Assembly (NCBI GenBank): GCA_965268675.1
Contig: OZ254179.1
Location: forward strand, 1,178,001-1,242,000
Direction: 5' to 3'
Length of the DNA: 64,000 bases
Source of the DNA: AAA044-D11 sp009705075
GTDB lineage: Bacteria; Actinomycetota; Actinomycetes; Nanopelagicales; Nanopelagicaceae
Shown here: positions 1 through 9,251 of the stretch, piece by piece
Position numbering within the stretch: position 1 is the first letter of the stretch
How the letters are laid out: the number at the start of each line of letters is the position of its first letter
Notes under the pieces: generated by a model
Database searches by the model: none
Seen by the model: the letters and a program-made list of their open reading frames with translations, nothing else
What the model was told of the DNA's origin: nothing
Program-made: the position numbers and the translations under genes

Positions 1-53
1 ACCGATCTCTGAGTCGAAGATTCCCAAAATGCGTTCTCTACATTTGCGCATCG

Positions 54-335
54 CTAGCGAATACTGTTCATGTTATCTAACGAGTTTTTGAGGATACTAG
101 AAAGTCGTGGCTGCGCAACAGTCCAAATTCCCGTTACCAATCCGGTTGTCATTAATACGACGAGAACCCAACCAGGAACATCACCACGTTCTGAGCGCGC
201 GACATACGAAAACTCTTTATGTAATTTCTGGTAGTTCTGTGTCACAAGTTTGCCAAGGCTATTTTGTTGAAGAGAGTTTAGAAACTTATTGCAACTATGA
301 ACAAAGTAGAGAATAGCTGTATTTATTGTTGGCAC
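54..335 (-). CDS. Flp-pilin-like small membrane protein of the tad locus
   Basis: Small protein of 93 aa whose C-terminal half (ERGDVPGWVLV followed by a hydrophobic segment and a short amphipathic tail) resembles the small pilin-like proteins found after tadC in actinobacterial tad clusters. The frame stays open to a TTG at 494, but an AAGGAG lies about 10 bases before a GTG at 335, so I prefer that start; the extra 53 residues would be lysine/asparagine-rich and unlike the family. It is the fourth minus-strand gene in line with cpaF-tadB-tadC, 270 bases after tadC, and TadE-like genes would be expected just outside the window. It probably forms part of the surface filament or its assembly base. 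Family membership is from motif recall only. Confidence 0.6.
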   Translation of the reverse strand: MPTINTAILYFVHSCNKFLNSLQQNSLGKLVTQNYQKLHKEFSYVARSERGDVPGWVLVVLMTTGLVTGIWTVAQPRLSSILKNSLDNMNSIR

Positions 336-605
336 GAATCTCAATCTCCTTATATTGAGTAATTTCATTGAATTTAATTCATTGGCATTCTTTGGCTTAA
401 TACTTTTCATATTGCTCCATTCTTTCTTTGGGGGTATTCCGATATTCCGTACTTTCTTATTTGATATGTCTTGGAGCTGGGCTCCATGAATCAAGTTTCA
501 TTTAAAGATTTGATGGTTAATCTCTCTGGAGTTGCTGCTGTGAATGGATTTGCTCTGTGGACAAATCACTAACCAATAACTGAAGGCTTTCTCAATAATG
601 AGTTT

Positions 606-1385
606 TTACATCACGCTTTGGCCCAATGAAATATATGAAGGCCAGAGGGCGAAAAGAACTGATATCGGAAGAATAAGGAAAATAACCGGAATCATTAGGG
701 CAATCTCGGCCTTGCCTGCTGCAGTCAATAACGAAGCGTGATGGGCAGATCTGACTTCCTCTACCTGTCTATTCAATACTTCGGAGAGCGAAGTACCGCG
801 TTCCATGGCAAGAATTAAAGTGTCACAAAATCGGCGAATAGTTGGCGAATTGCTCTTTGCTCCAATAACTTCAAGTGCTTGAGTTAAGTTCCTGCCATTT
901 TGTAACTCAACTAGAGCGATAGAAAATTTCTTAGCTAACTCGCCACTTGCTCGCTCTGATATCCGAGCCAGCGCCGTAGATGGGCTCTCTCCCGCGGAGA
1001 CCAAAACTGCGAATAGTTCTACAATCGAAGGGAATTCTTCTTCAGCTAACTGGAGTTCCTTTTTTTCTACTCTAGTTACCGTGCCCTTTTCCCAATACCA
1101 ATAGATGGCTAGCGAAACTGAGAGTGACAAAAGAGTTGTGAATGAAGCCCCAATGATGAATAGGAGAGCGATAGCCGATATAAATATCGAAATGATTGTC
1201 CGCTTACGTAAAATTCTTTCGGAGTTAAATCTGCGATCTTCTATTGTGATATTGCTGGCGAGAATATTCTTCTGAAAATCATCATGGAAACCTCGCAGTG
1301 GATCTTTACTTTCACTGAGCAAAATCAGGGTGGCGTAGGCGATAATTGGTGAAAGGAAGAGAAGAGAAAGCGAGAAAAGGCTCAT
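606..1385 (-). CDS. tadC: Type II secretion system F family protein, TadC-like
   Basis: Polytopic inner-membrane platform protein of 259 aa for a Tad/Flp pilus machine. It starts with a membrane helix (residues 1-22), has two close helices near 64-95, a cytoplasmic T2SSF helical domain (about 110-225: EEFPSIVELFAVLVSAGESPSTALARI, then a basic segment) and a last pair of hydrophobic segments with IALMIPVIFLILPISVLFALWP. Its ATG overlaps the stop of tadB by four bases (ATGA), so translation is probably coupled. Partner of TadB in anchoring the CpaF ATPase. No strong Shine-Dalgarno is visible, in line with coupling. Confidence 0.82.
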   Translation of the reverse strand: MSLFSLSLLFLSPIIAYATLILLSESKDPLRGFHDDFQKNILASNITIEDRRFNSERILRKRTIISIFISAIALLFIIGASFTTLLSLSVSLAIYWYWEKGTVTRVEKKELQLAEEEFPSIVELFAVLVSAGESPSTALARISERASGELAKKFSIALVELQNGRNLTQALEVIGAKSNSPTIRRFCDTLILAMERGTSLSEVLNRQVEEVRSAHHASLLTAAGKAEIALMIPVIFLILPISVLFALWPSYISLGQSVM

Positions 1386-2167
1386 TCAAAAATCCTTGGA
1401 ATTGCTTTAAGTTTCCCTACTTTATCCATCCAAAAATATGCAACGACTGTTAACAATGCTCCAATTATGAGAATTCCGAATCCGGCCCCACTCGTGTAAG
1501 CAATCAAGGTATTGGGTTGAGATGCGAGCAAAAGCAATAACACCCACGGCGCTATCGCAGCCAAAGCCGCTGAGTTTTTTACCCAACTGTGCTTCGCCTG
1601 AATCTCCGCACGAAGTGCCAAATCACTCCTAATGGAATTCGAAAGGGTTCTAAGAGTTAAAGAGGTATCCCTGCTTCCAGCCAATCTAGCAAAATCTAAT
1701 ACTTCACAAACTTGATCAGCCGTGCCGTCATTAAATTCTATTTTAACTTCTGTAAGTGCACTCTCGAAATTCATACCATTTCGTAAATTTTCTGAAAAGA
1801 GTTGAAAAATTGATCGTGTTTTAATCGGTCCTCTTGATCCGAGGGCCACTAAAGTCTCCGCAAGAGAAAGCCCCGACTGTAGCCCTGAAATAATGTGATC
1901 CAGAATTTCTGGCCATAAGTTTTGTAAAAGTATTCGATTATTTTCAACTTTTCTTCTCAATAAAATGAATGGAATAGTCGTTGTTATTAAAGCAAAAGGA
2001 ACTCCTATTATTGGAGAAGACGTAATCAAAGTTGCAACTATGAAACCAGAAACTGAACTTGCTAAATAGATCAAGACTACTTTTGGATTGACTTGTTCTG
2101 CTCGGTTCCGTAATCCAACTACGTAACTTTCGCTCTTGAAAACTTGTGTATTTTTATAATTACTCAT
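1382..2167 (-). CDS. tadB: Type II secretion system F family protein, TadB-like
   Basis: Second T2SSF-type membrane protein, 261 aa, with two hydrophobic segments (about 30-65), a cytoplasmic four-helix domain (LWPEILDHIISGLQSGLSLAETL onward) and two C-terminal membrane helices. It sits between cpaF and tadC with four-base overlaps on both sides, the standard order of actinobacterial tad operons. It should form the inner-membrane platform with TadC and receive torque or conformational change from the ATPase. The T2SSF assignment rests on the spacing of helices and gene order rather than on a single catalytic motif. Confidence 0.8.
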   Translation of the reverse strand: MSNYKNTQVFKSESYVVGLRNRAEQVNPKVVLIYLASSVSGFIVATLITSSPIIGVPFALITTTIPFILLRRKVENNRILLQNLWPEILDHIISGLQSGLSLAETLVALGSRGPIKTRSIFQLFSENLRNGMNFESALTEVKIEFNDGTADQVCEVLDFARLAGSRDTSLTLRTLSNSIRSDLALRAEIQAKHSWVKNSAALAAIAPWVLLLLLASQPNTLIAYTSGAGFGILIIGALLTVVAYFWMDKVGKLKAIPRIFE

Positions 2168-3270
2168 TTTCTACCTCTAGTTGAGATTATTGATCTTTCT
2201 TGATCATTTAGCTCTTGGTTTTTAAGCTCTTCATCACTGTATATTTGGTCAAAAATTAGATTCGGATCAATTAAACCTTTGATATATCTTGGCCCTGGAT
2301 CAGATGAAAATTTAAATAGCATTTCGGATTCAACGCGATCCAATTCAATCCGCCCTGTCACGCGAGCTATTTCCAAAATTCGCCTAACTCCATCAGGGGC
2401 AATGGAGAGATGGACCACGAGGTCTATTGCTGCTGCGACTACTGGGGCTATAAATTTATGTGAAATGTTCTCCCCGGCCAGAAGTGGCAAGGTTTGTAAT
2501 TTGCTGATTGCATCTTTTGCAGAATTAGCATGAATCGTTGCCATCCCAGGAAGTCCGGAGTTCAGGGCGATTAATAAATCCAGAGATTCCGCCTCCCGTA
2601 TTTCTCCAACTACGATTTGAGATGGCCTCATACGAAGCGCCTCTTTAATTAATCTTCGAAGTGGGATTTCACCTTCACCTTGTAGGTTTGCAGGTTTAGT
2701 CTGCAGCGCTACACAATCAGGAAGTTTTGGACGTAACTCGAAAACTTCTTCAATCGTTATAACTCTACTTTTTAAAGGAACTGCACTCACTAGGGCATTA
2801 AGTAAAGTCGTTTTCCCTGCTTGAGTTGAACCACTCACTAGAATATTGAACCCTGATTCAACTGACTTGATTAAGAACGCACATATCTCATCAGACATAA
2901 CATTTAACTTTGCTAACTCGCTCAATGATTTGCCACGAATTAAATGCTTTCGAATATTTACAGCCCAATATTGTGCAGTTATCTCTGGAATCGCTACATG
3001 TAATCTGCTTCCATCAGGAAGTCTCGCATCCACGAATGGATGGGATAAGTCGAGTCGGCGCCCTCCCCACATTAGAAGTCGTTCCACCAAGTTCCGGACT
3101 TCATCAAAAGTTAACGTCAGATTGGTTAATTCACTTACACCTTTTCGCGCAATAAATATGCGATTCGGGGAGTTGATCCAAACTTCCTCTATTTCTGGGT
3201 CTTCCATAAAGTTCTGTAAAGGGCCAAAGGTCTCGACTTTTTTTGTATTCACTTGGGCATCAAATGCCAA
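2164..3270 (-). CDS. tadA: CpaF/TadA family secretion ATPase
   Basis: Cytoplasmic hexameric ATPase of 368 aa that powers Flp pilus assembly. N-terminal domain at about 15-125 (NFMEDPEIEEVWINSPNRIF, then LSHPFVDARLPDGSRLHV), Walker A GSTQAGKT at 147-154, an acidic box around 172-178 (IEEVFEL), Walker B QIVVGEIR at 218-225 and ATIHANS at 244-250. The Walker A is slightly unusual (STQA where GTGT is common) but keeps Gly-Lys-Thr. The start is a TTG at 3270; no Shine-Dalgarno is seen, but TTGACT and TATCAA lie just upstream. First gene of the tad operon; the usual SSD/TadZ-like partner gene is not upstream here. Confidence 0.9.
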   Translation of the reverse strand: MAFDAQVNTKKVETFGPLQNFMEDPEIEEVWINSPNRIFIARKGVSELTNLTLTFDEVRNLVERLLMWGGRRLDLSHPFVDARLPDGSRLHVAIPEITAQYWAVNIRKHLIRGKSLSELAKLNVMSDEICAFLIKSVESGFNILVSGSTQAGKTTLLNALVSAVPLKSRVITIEEVFELRPKLPDCVALQTKPANLQGEGEIPLRRLIKEALRMRPSQIVVGEIREAESLDLLIALNSGLPGMATIHANSAKDAISKLQTLPLLAGENISHKFIAPVVAAAIDLVVHLSIAPDGVRRILEIARVTGRIELDRVESEMLFKFSSDPGPRYIKGLIDPNLIFDQIYSDEELKNQELNDQERSIISTRGRK

Positions 3271-3414
3271 TTGATATTTTTTCTAAAATCTAGTCAACAT
3301 TTAATCCCATTAATCCCGGAAATATTGACGGATAGCAATCTCGGTTTTACTCAGTGATTGAGCTCCTTACTGAAACCTCTTCTGATTACTATTCAAAGTC
3401 AAGCTCCGCGAAGT

Positions 3415-3978
3415 TCATGAACCGAAATAGGACATGTCAATACTCCGTATTAACTCAGCCTGGTCCATATTCGAATCCCACTCATTCTCCGTGAAATTGA
3501 AAGAAGCGCCAGTTTTTCCAACCTTCTTTGAAATAGACATATTCGAAGAAATCCTTTCTGAAGTTTTCTCGGCATCGCTGATATCACCTTGAATGCATAT
3601 CCAGAAACCATTTTCGGCAAAACGTGAGTAGAAATCTCCCCTTCGAATTTTAGATTTTAGATTCAGACCAACCGTGATTAATTCTTTTTCAAATTCTCGA
3701 GTTGTAGCTTTCTCTCTATTTCTGGTTTCGACGCCTAGAGCTCGCTCATAAACTTGTGGAGGGTTTCTAGTCAATACTTTCGACGATGCCTGACTGTCTT
3801 TGGTTTCAAGGATCACCTTCACCGTAACAATAGAAATTGCTTGGAATTTTCTTTTTGATTTTGCAATTTCTCTGGCTAAATTATCGAGGAATAACTTGGG
3901 CGCTGGAGATCCAGTGAGTGAATCGATAATCCCATTATTGGAGAATTCAACTTCGTTTTTGAGTGGATTCTTCTTCAC
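3415..3978 (-). CDS. Degenerate GGDEF-domain protein
   Basis: Cytoplasmic protein of 187 aa. The opening DSLTGSPAPKLFLDNL (residues 19-34) is the classic entry of a diguanylate cyclase fold (D-LTGLPNR-F), followed by a beta strand and, after a long charged insert, RRGDFYSRFAENGFWI at 112-127, which aligns with the strand leading to GGDEF. The signature itself is replaced by AENGFW (121-126), so cyclase activity is not expected. It may bind a nucleotide or act as a regulator. It lies upstream of the tad genes on the same strand, 144 bases from cpaF, which suggests a link to pilus control. No convincing ribosome-binding site is seen. Confidence 0.65.
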   Translation of the reverse strand: MKKNPLKNEVEFSNNGIIDSLTGSPAPKLFLDNLAREIAKSKRKFQAISIVTVKVILETKDSQASSKVLTRNPPQVYERALGVETRNREKATTREFEKELITVGLNLKSKIRRGDFYSRFAENGFWICIQGDISDAEKTSERISSNMSISKKVGKTGASFNFTENEWDSNMDQAELIRSIDMSYFGS

Positions 3979-4154
3979 ATATAGAGACTACTGAGTCTCT
4001 ATTGAATGCGTAATAGCAGAATGCATTTTGCCAAAATTTTAACGCTTCAGAAAAGCCAGATAATTAATCAGACCAGTCTTGTTCATAAATGCTTTCAGTC
4101 AGGATTAAGACTGATAATGTATTAACTCGGTTAGCCAGATGCGAAAGGGCTCAA

Positions 4155-4541
4155 ATGAAGATCAGTGATTCGTTCTATGAGAGAAGCAGAACTGCGGCGG
4201 TTTGGTTGCTTCGCCTGGAATCAATGATTCTGGTTGGCTTGGTTGTTTACTTACTGCTAGCCACCGTTTTTTCGACTGCTACATGGCCCTCAGCGCTTAT
4301 AAGCGAAATTGTCTTTGGGATATTTGGTGCTACAGGACTCTTCTTCGCTTCTATCGGATTTGCCCGAAGCGGTTCGTATGGTCGGGCCCCTGCAGTACTT
4401 GCGAATTTAATTGCTATCGGGGTTTCTTATTACATGATTTCTGGTGGGTTGTTATTAGTAGGAATTCCTTTAGCAATTTTGGGTGCAATCACTTTAGTTT
4501 CGGCCCTCTTTGGATATCACGAAAAATCAGTTAAGAATTAA
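4155..4541 (+). CDS. Small four-helix membrane protein of unknown function
   Basis: Predicted integral membrane protein of 128 aa with four hydrophobic segments (starting LLRLESMILVGLVVYLLLA, SALISEIVFGIFGATGLFFASIGF, VLANLIAIGVSYYMIS and LLVGIPLAILGAITLVSALFGYH). The reading frame opens at 4089, but AAAGGG lies five bases before the ATG at 4155, giving a soluble N-terminus MKISDSFYERS; I use that start. This type of short four-helix protein is common in Actinobacteria next to housekeeping genes, and I do not recognise a function. It converges on the SDR gene with a 25-base gap. Confidence 0.7.
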   Translation: MKISDSFYERSRTAAVWLLRLESMILVGLVVYLLLATVFSTATWPSALISEIVFGIFGATGLFFASIGFARSGSYGRAPAVLANLIAIGVSYYMISGGLLLVGIPLAILGAITLVSALFGYHEKSVKN

Positions 4542-4566
4542 ACCAGTAACTATCCTAAAAAGTTTC

Positions 4567-5388
4567 TTACCAAGGTATTACAGTTTTATCTTCCCAAAAT
4601 AAACCGGTTTGATCCTTACCGGCTTCAAATTCTCTAGTGGCTAACCAAATTGCAGTCGCTGCGCCTTCTTCTGCAGATCGAGGTGCATCTGCTCCACCCA
4701 TATCTGTGCGACTGTGATTTGGACATGTTGCATCCACTAAGAATCCTCTGCTTCCTAAAACAGTTTCATGAGCGAGATTTCTAACTAATGCATTAACTCC
4801 GGCTTTACTAATTCGATAAGGCGCAAGGCCACCAGTATTTCCCGGACCTGACATTCGTCCCAAACATGCAGAGAAAATAATTACTCGACCATCGCGAGCC
4901 TCAGCCATTGCTGGTGCCAAAGTATTTACTGCAATGAAAGTTGAATCAAGATTTACTGCCATCACACGGCGCCATTCTTCTGTTGTCGTTCTAAGAGTTT
5001 TTGACATTTTTTCGCTCATCACGCCATGGGCTAGAACTAAAATTTTTGGTGTGCCGTACTTAGCAGCAATTTCTTGAAATTTATTCTGGGTTGCAATTAA
5101 ATCTTGAAAGTCCACCGTTTCAAATTCACAGCCTATTTCTGCCGCCGCTGCTTTGGCTCGTTCTGGATCTTTGCTGACGATTAAAACGCGATTTCCTAAT
5201 TTTGCCAGCTCGCGTGCAACGACGAATCCCAGGCCGCGAGATCCACCCGTAACTATCGCTAGGGACCGTTCTACTACCTGCGGAATCTCTGAAATCATGG
5301 CGGCAACTCTGCCCAAAAAACCAGCCAATTTCCTCTTGAATCTTGGCGTTGGGGCATTTATCACAGTCCAATTTTGAATCCTGCGCAC
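4567..5388 (-). CDS. Short-chain dehydrogenase/reductase (SDR)
   Basis: NAD(P)-dependent oxidoreductase of the classical SDR type. Cofactor motif TGGSRGLG at 47-54, the NAG-like segment LAHGV at 119-123, catalytic Ser173, Tyr191 and Lys195 (YRISK). The C-terminal TGLFWEDKTVIPW resembles plant-type carbonyl reductase-like SDRs, so a carbonyl or short-chain ketone substrate is possible but not shown. The frame begins with GTG at 5388, giving an unusual basic N-terminal extension of about 40 residues before the first beta strand; a later GTG (codon 9) or the ATG at codon 31 could be the real start. Divergent from kgd, 81 bases apart. Confidence 0.85.
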   Translation of the reverse strand: MRRIQNWTVINAPTPRFKRKLAGFLGRVAAMISEIPQVVERSLAIVTGGSRGLGFVVARELAKLGNRVLIVSKDPERAKAAAAEIGCEFETVDFQDLIATQNKFQEIAAKYGTPKILVLAHGVMSEKMSKTLRTTTEEWRRVMAVNLDSTFIAVNTLAPAMAEARDGRVIIFSACLGRMSGPGNTGGLAPYRISKAGVNALVRNLAHETVLGSRGFLVDATCPNHSRTDMGGADAPRSAEEGAATAIWLATREFEAGKDQTGLFWEDKTVIPW

Positions 5389-5469
5389 GCCCGGAATAGT
5401 CCCTGGCGCCTGCTCCTATTAGACTCGCTTAGGAATTTCACGTAAGTAGATGGAATCGGAGAGCTATAA

Positions 5470-8400
5470 GTGTCTGCACCTGGGTCGAATACGCCAGCAA
5501 ATCACTTTGGTGGATCTTTTGGTCCAAACGAATGGCTCGTTGATGAAATGTTTGAAAAATATTTAGCTGATCCAAATTCTGTTGATGCTTCATGGGGCGA
5601 ATTTTTCGCTGATTACACTCCAAATACCCAAGGAACTTTGACAAGGACAGTTATTCCAACTTTAGATAATGCGCCAAAGGGTGGCACGCCTCCACTTCCA
5701 AAGAAAATAGTTGATCCATCCACATTGCAAATTCCAGTTGCAGCAACCCAAGTTTCACCAGTTGCGCAAGCAACACCAGTTGCGCAAGCAACACCAGTTG
5801 CGCAAGCAACACCAGTTGCGCAAGCAACACCAGTTGCGCAAGCAACACCAGTTGCCTCCGGCGCAACCCCTGCGGACCCAATTGTTAAACCAATTCCAAC
5901 TTTAGTAAGCCCAAGTGCTTCAACGTTAGAACCAATTCGTGGCGTTAGCGCTCGCGTAGTTCAAAGCATGGAAGCTTCGCTGACTGTCCCGACTGCAACG
6001 AGTGTTCGTGCGATTCCGGCAAAGTTAATGATTGATAACCGGACCGTTATTAACAATCACTTAAAACGTAGTCGCGGTGGCAAAGTTTCATTCACGCACA
6101 TAATTGGATATGCAATGATTAGCGCAATCCGACAAATGCCAGAAATGAATGCCTTCTTCGGTGAAATAGATGGCAAGCCAGCAATCGGAAAACCAGAACA
6201 TATAAATCTTGGAATAGCGATTGATCTGGCCAAAGCAGATGGTTCTCGTCAATTATTAGTTCCATCAATTAAAGGCTGTGAAGAACTTGATTTCGCGCAG
6301 TTCTGGGCTTCATATGAAGAGACAGTTCGCAAGGCTCGTGGTGGTTCACTGACCGTAGAAGATTTCGCAGGAACAACTGTTTCTTTAACAAATCCAGGAA
6401 CGATTGGAACAGTTCACTCAGTTCCCCGCCTTGTGCAAGGCCAAGGCTTGATTCTTGGCGTTGGAGCAATGGATTATCCAGCCGAATTCCAAGGTGCAAA
6501 TGAAGATACTTTGGCAGATCTTGCGATTAGCAAAGTTATAACTCTTACAAGTACTTACGATCACCGAATTATTCAGGGCGCACAATCTGGTGATTTCTTA
6601 AAGCGAATTCATGAGTTACTTCTCGGCGAAAATGGTTTCTATGATGAAATCTTCGCTGCGCTTCGTATTCCATACGTTCCAATTCGCTGGGTTGTTGATA
6701 TGCGATTTAGTAAGGATGACGAGGTAAGCAAAACTTCTCGCGTTCAAGAGCTAATCAGCGCTTATCGCACAACGGGTCACCTAATGGCCGATATCGATCC
6801 ACTTAGATATGTTCAACGCTCACACCCTGATCTTGATGTCGTCACACATGGACTTTCGCTTTGGGATCTTGATCGTGAATTTGCAACTGGTGGATTTGGT
6901 GGAAAACCAGTTATGAAGTTGCGTAAAATTCTTGGAATACTCCGCGATTCATATTGTCGAACAATTGGCGTCGAATATATGTATATGGAGAACCCCGCAG
7001 AGCGTGCCTGGATTCAAGAGCACGTTGAAGTTGGCTCTCCTCGTATGCCGCGGGAAGAACAGTTAAGAATTCTGCTTAAACTCAATAGCGCTGAGGCCTT
7101 TGAAACATTTTTGCAGACTAAATATGTTGGACAGAAGCGCTTCTCGCTAGAAGGTGGCGAAACATTAATTCCACTTCTAGATGCGATTATTTCTGCTGCT
7201 GCTGATAGCGGACTCGATGAAGTCTGCGTTGGAATGCCACATCGTGGTCGACTAAATGTGTTGGCAAATATTGCAGGTAAGTCATATGGCCAAATTTTCC
7301 AAGAATTTGAAGGACATTACGCTGAGAACCAAGTTCAAGGTTCTGGCGATGTTAAGTATCACCTCGGAACTGCTGGAACATTCACTGCAGAATCTGGTGC
7401 AAAAACTAAGATTTATTTGGCAGCGAATCCTTCACACTTAGAGGCGGTAAACCCGGTCCTTGAAGGAATTACCCGCGCCAAGCAGGATAAATTGAACATT
7501 AAAGAGATCTTCTCGGTGCTTCCAATTTTGATGCACGGCGACGCTGCATTCGCTGGTCAAGGCGTAGTCTCGGAAACACTCAACCTTTCACAACTCAAGG
7601 GTTACCGCGTTGGCGGAACTATCCACGTTGTTGTTAATAATCAAGTTGGATTCACAACTTCGCCACACGCTGCGCGTTCATCAAGATATTCAACAGATAT
7701 TGCCAAGATGATTCAGGCACCGGTTTTCCATGTGAATGCAGATGATCCTGAGAGCGTTGTTCGAGTAGCAAGAATCGCATTTGAGTATCGCCAAGCATTT
7801 AACAAAGATGTTGTCATTGACATGGTTTGCTACCGCCGTCGTGGCCATAATGAAGGCGATGAACCGAGCTTCACCCAGCCAATGATGTATAAATTAATTG
7901 AAGCGAAACGTTCGACAAGAAAGCTTTATACCGAAGCACTTATTGGTCGCGGTGATATTACGGTTGAAGAAGCGGAAGAAGTCTTACGCGATTATCAGGC
8001 CCAACTTGATGCTGTTTATAACGCGGTTCATAACAATGAGCCAGAACATCATGCGAACATTGTGGTCCCAGTTGCTCCTGCACCAGAGAGCGTTAACACT
8101 TCGGTGGATGAGGCAACGCTTCGCAAAATTGTTGCCACCCAGAACGCGATTCCAGATGGATTCATACCTCATGCAAAACTAACACCACAATTAGCAAAAC
8201 GCGTTGAGATGCTTGATGAAGGAACAGTTGATTGGTCAACCGGTGAATTATTGGCGATGGGTTCACTCTTATTAGAAGGTCACCCAATTCGCTTGGCCGG
8301 ACAAGATGTAAAGCGCGGAACATTTAGCAATCGCCATGCCGTAGTAGTTGATCAGAACAATGGTTCTGATTGGACGCCGCTGCGTTCGCTAATTTCAGAT

Positions 8401-9240
8401 GAGAATCAATTCTTTGTATTTGATTCGCTGCTCTCTGAATACGCCGCAATGGGCTTTGAATATGGCTATTCCCTAGAGCGCGAAGACGCTCTTGTAATGT
8501 GGGAAGCGCAGTTCGGCGATTTTGCTAATGGCGCCCAAACTATTATTGATGAATTTATTTCTTCAGCCCTGCAAAAGTGGGGCGAGCGCTCATCCCTAGT
8601 ACTACTTCTGCCACATGGATATGAAGGGCAAGGCCCAGATCATTCTTCTGGTCGAATCGAACGTTATCTAGCGCTCTGTGCTGAATTAAATATGACGGTT
8701 GCTCAACCATCATCACCCGCATCGTATTTCCACTTACTGCGCTGGCACATGAAGAATCCGGCAAGACGCCCGTTAATTGTCTTCGAACCAAAATCAATGT
8801 TGCGTCTTAAGGCAGCAGCATCTGGATTGCAGGATTTCACAACCGGAACATTCCGTCCACTAATCGATGATCCAACAGTAGTAAATGCTTCCCGAGTTAT
8901 TTTCTGTTCTGGAAAGGTTTATCACGACCTTGTTGCAGAACGCACAAAGTTGAATGAGAGCTCAACTGCAATTGTTCGACTTGAGCAAATTTATCCATTC
9001 CCGGTTGAACAATTTGCCGCAGTTGTTGCAAAGCATCCGAATGCGAATCTGCTCTGGGTTCAAGATGAACCAGCAAACCAAGGACCATGGCCATTCGTTA
9101 ACCAGACGACAAGTGAGTTTTTAGAGGGTCGTACATTGCGCAGAGTTTCCAGACGAGCAACTGCAAGTCCTGCAACTGGTTCACATCATCTGCATGAAGA
9201 AGAGCAGAAGGCCTTAATGATGGAAGCCTTTACTCGTTAG
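5470..9240 (+). CDS. kgd: Multifunctional 2-oxoglutarate metabolism enzyme (2-oxoglutarate dehydrogenase E1 fused to E2 catalytic domain)
   Basis: Central TCA-cycle enzyme of 1256 aa, the actinobacterial E1-E2 fusion known as Kgd or OdhA. Order: a short N-terminal helix (FGPNEWLVDEMFEKYLADPNSVDASWGEFF), a Pro/Ala linker with a perfect repeat at about 97-130, the succinyltransferase-like domain ending in DHRIIQGAQ (His365), then the thiamine-diphosphate E1 with GDAAFAGQGVVSET near residue 690 and the transketolase C-terminal part. No lipoyl domain is present, as in other actinobacteria, where the lipoyl group comes from the pyruvate dehydrogenase E2. The start is GTG with GGAG eight bases upstream. 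Monocistronic, between the SDR and sodX. Confidence 0.95.
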   Translation: MSAPGSNTPANHFGGSFGPNEWLVDEMFEKYLADPNSVDASWGEFFADYTPNTQGTLTRTVIPTLDNAPKGGTPPLPKKIVDPSTLQIPVAATQVSPVAQATPVAQATPVAQATPVAQATPVAQATPVASGATPADPIVKPIPTLVSPSASTLEPIRGVSARVVQSMEASLTVPTATSVRAIPAKLMIDNRTVINNHLKRSRGGKVSFTHIIGYAMISAIRQMPEMNAFFGEIDGKPAIGKPEHINLGIAIDLAKADGSRQLLVPSIKGCEELDFAQFWASYEETVRKARGGSLTVEDFAGTTVSLTNPGTIGTVHSVPRLVQGQGLILGVGAMDYPAEFQGANEDTLADLAISKVITLTSTYDHRIIQGAQSGDFLKRIHELLLGENGFYDEIFAALRIPYVPIRWVVDMRFSKDDEVSKTSRVQELISAYRTTGHLMADIDPLRYVQRSHPDLDVVTHGLSLWDLDREFATGGFGGKPVMKLRKILGILRDSYCRTIGVEYMYMENPAERAWIQEHVEVGSPRMPREEQLRILLKLNSAEAFETFLQTKYVGQKRFSLEGGETLIPLLDAIISAAADSGLDEVCVGMPHRGRLNVLANIAGKSYGQIFQEFEGHYAENQVQGSGDVKYHLGTAGTFTAESGAKTKIYLAANPSHLEAVNPVLEGITRAKQDKLNIKEIFSVLPILMHGDAAFAGQGVVSETLNLSQLKGYRVGGTIHVVVNNQVGFTTSPHAARSSRYSTDIAKMIQAPVFHVNADDPESVVRVARIAFEYRQAFNKDVVIDMVCYRRRGHNEGDEPSFTQPMMYKLIEAKRSTRKLYTEALIGRGDITVEEAEEVLRDYQAQLDAVYNAVHNNEPEHHANIVVPVAPAPESVNTSVDEATLRKIVATQNAIPDGFIPHAKLTPQLAKRVEMLDEGTVDWSTGELLAMGSLLLEGHPIRLAGQDVKRGTFSNRHAVVVDQNNGSDWTPLRSLISDENQFFVFDSLLSEYAAMGFEYGYSLEREDALVMWEAQFGDFANGAQTIIDEFISSALQKWGERSSLVLLLPHGYEGQGPDHSSGRIERYLALCAELNMTVAQPSSPASYFHLLRWHMKNPARRPLIVFEPKSMLRLKAAASGLQDFTTGTFRPLIDDPTVVNASRVIFCSGKVYHDLVAERTKLNESSTAIVRLEQIYPFPVEQFAAVVAKHPNANLLWVQDEPANQGPWPFVNQTTSEFLEGRTLRRVSRRATASPATGSHHLHEEEQKALMMEAFTR
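5758..5847 (+). repeat. Five perfect 18-bp tandem repeats inside kgd
   Basis: The unit CCAGTTGCGCAAGCAACA occurs five times without a mismatch and begins a sixth copy. It encodes PVAQAT repeats in the flexible linker between the N-terminal helix and the E2 domain. Perfect identity at every codon means recent slippage or strong homogenisation, so the copy number is likely to vary between strains. Confidence 0.97.
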
Positions 9241-9251
9241 TGCGTGGCTGA

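Noticed and set aside
486..572. 28-codon plus-strand frame after the pilin-like gene
   Set aside because: No ribosome-binding site, antisense to the tad operon leader, and no membrane or motif features.
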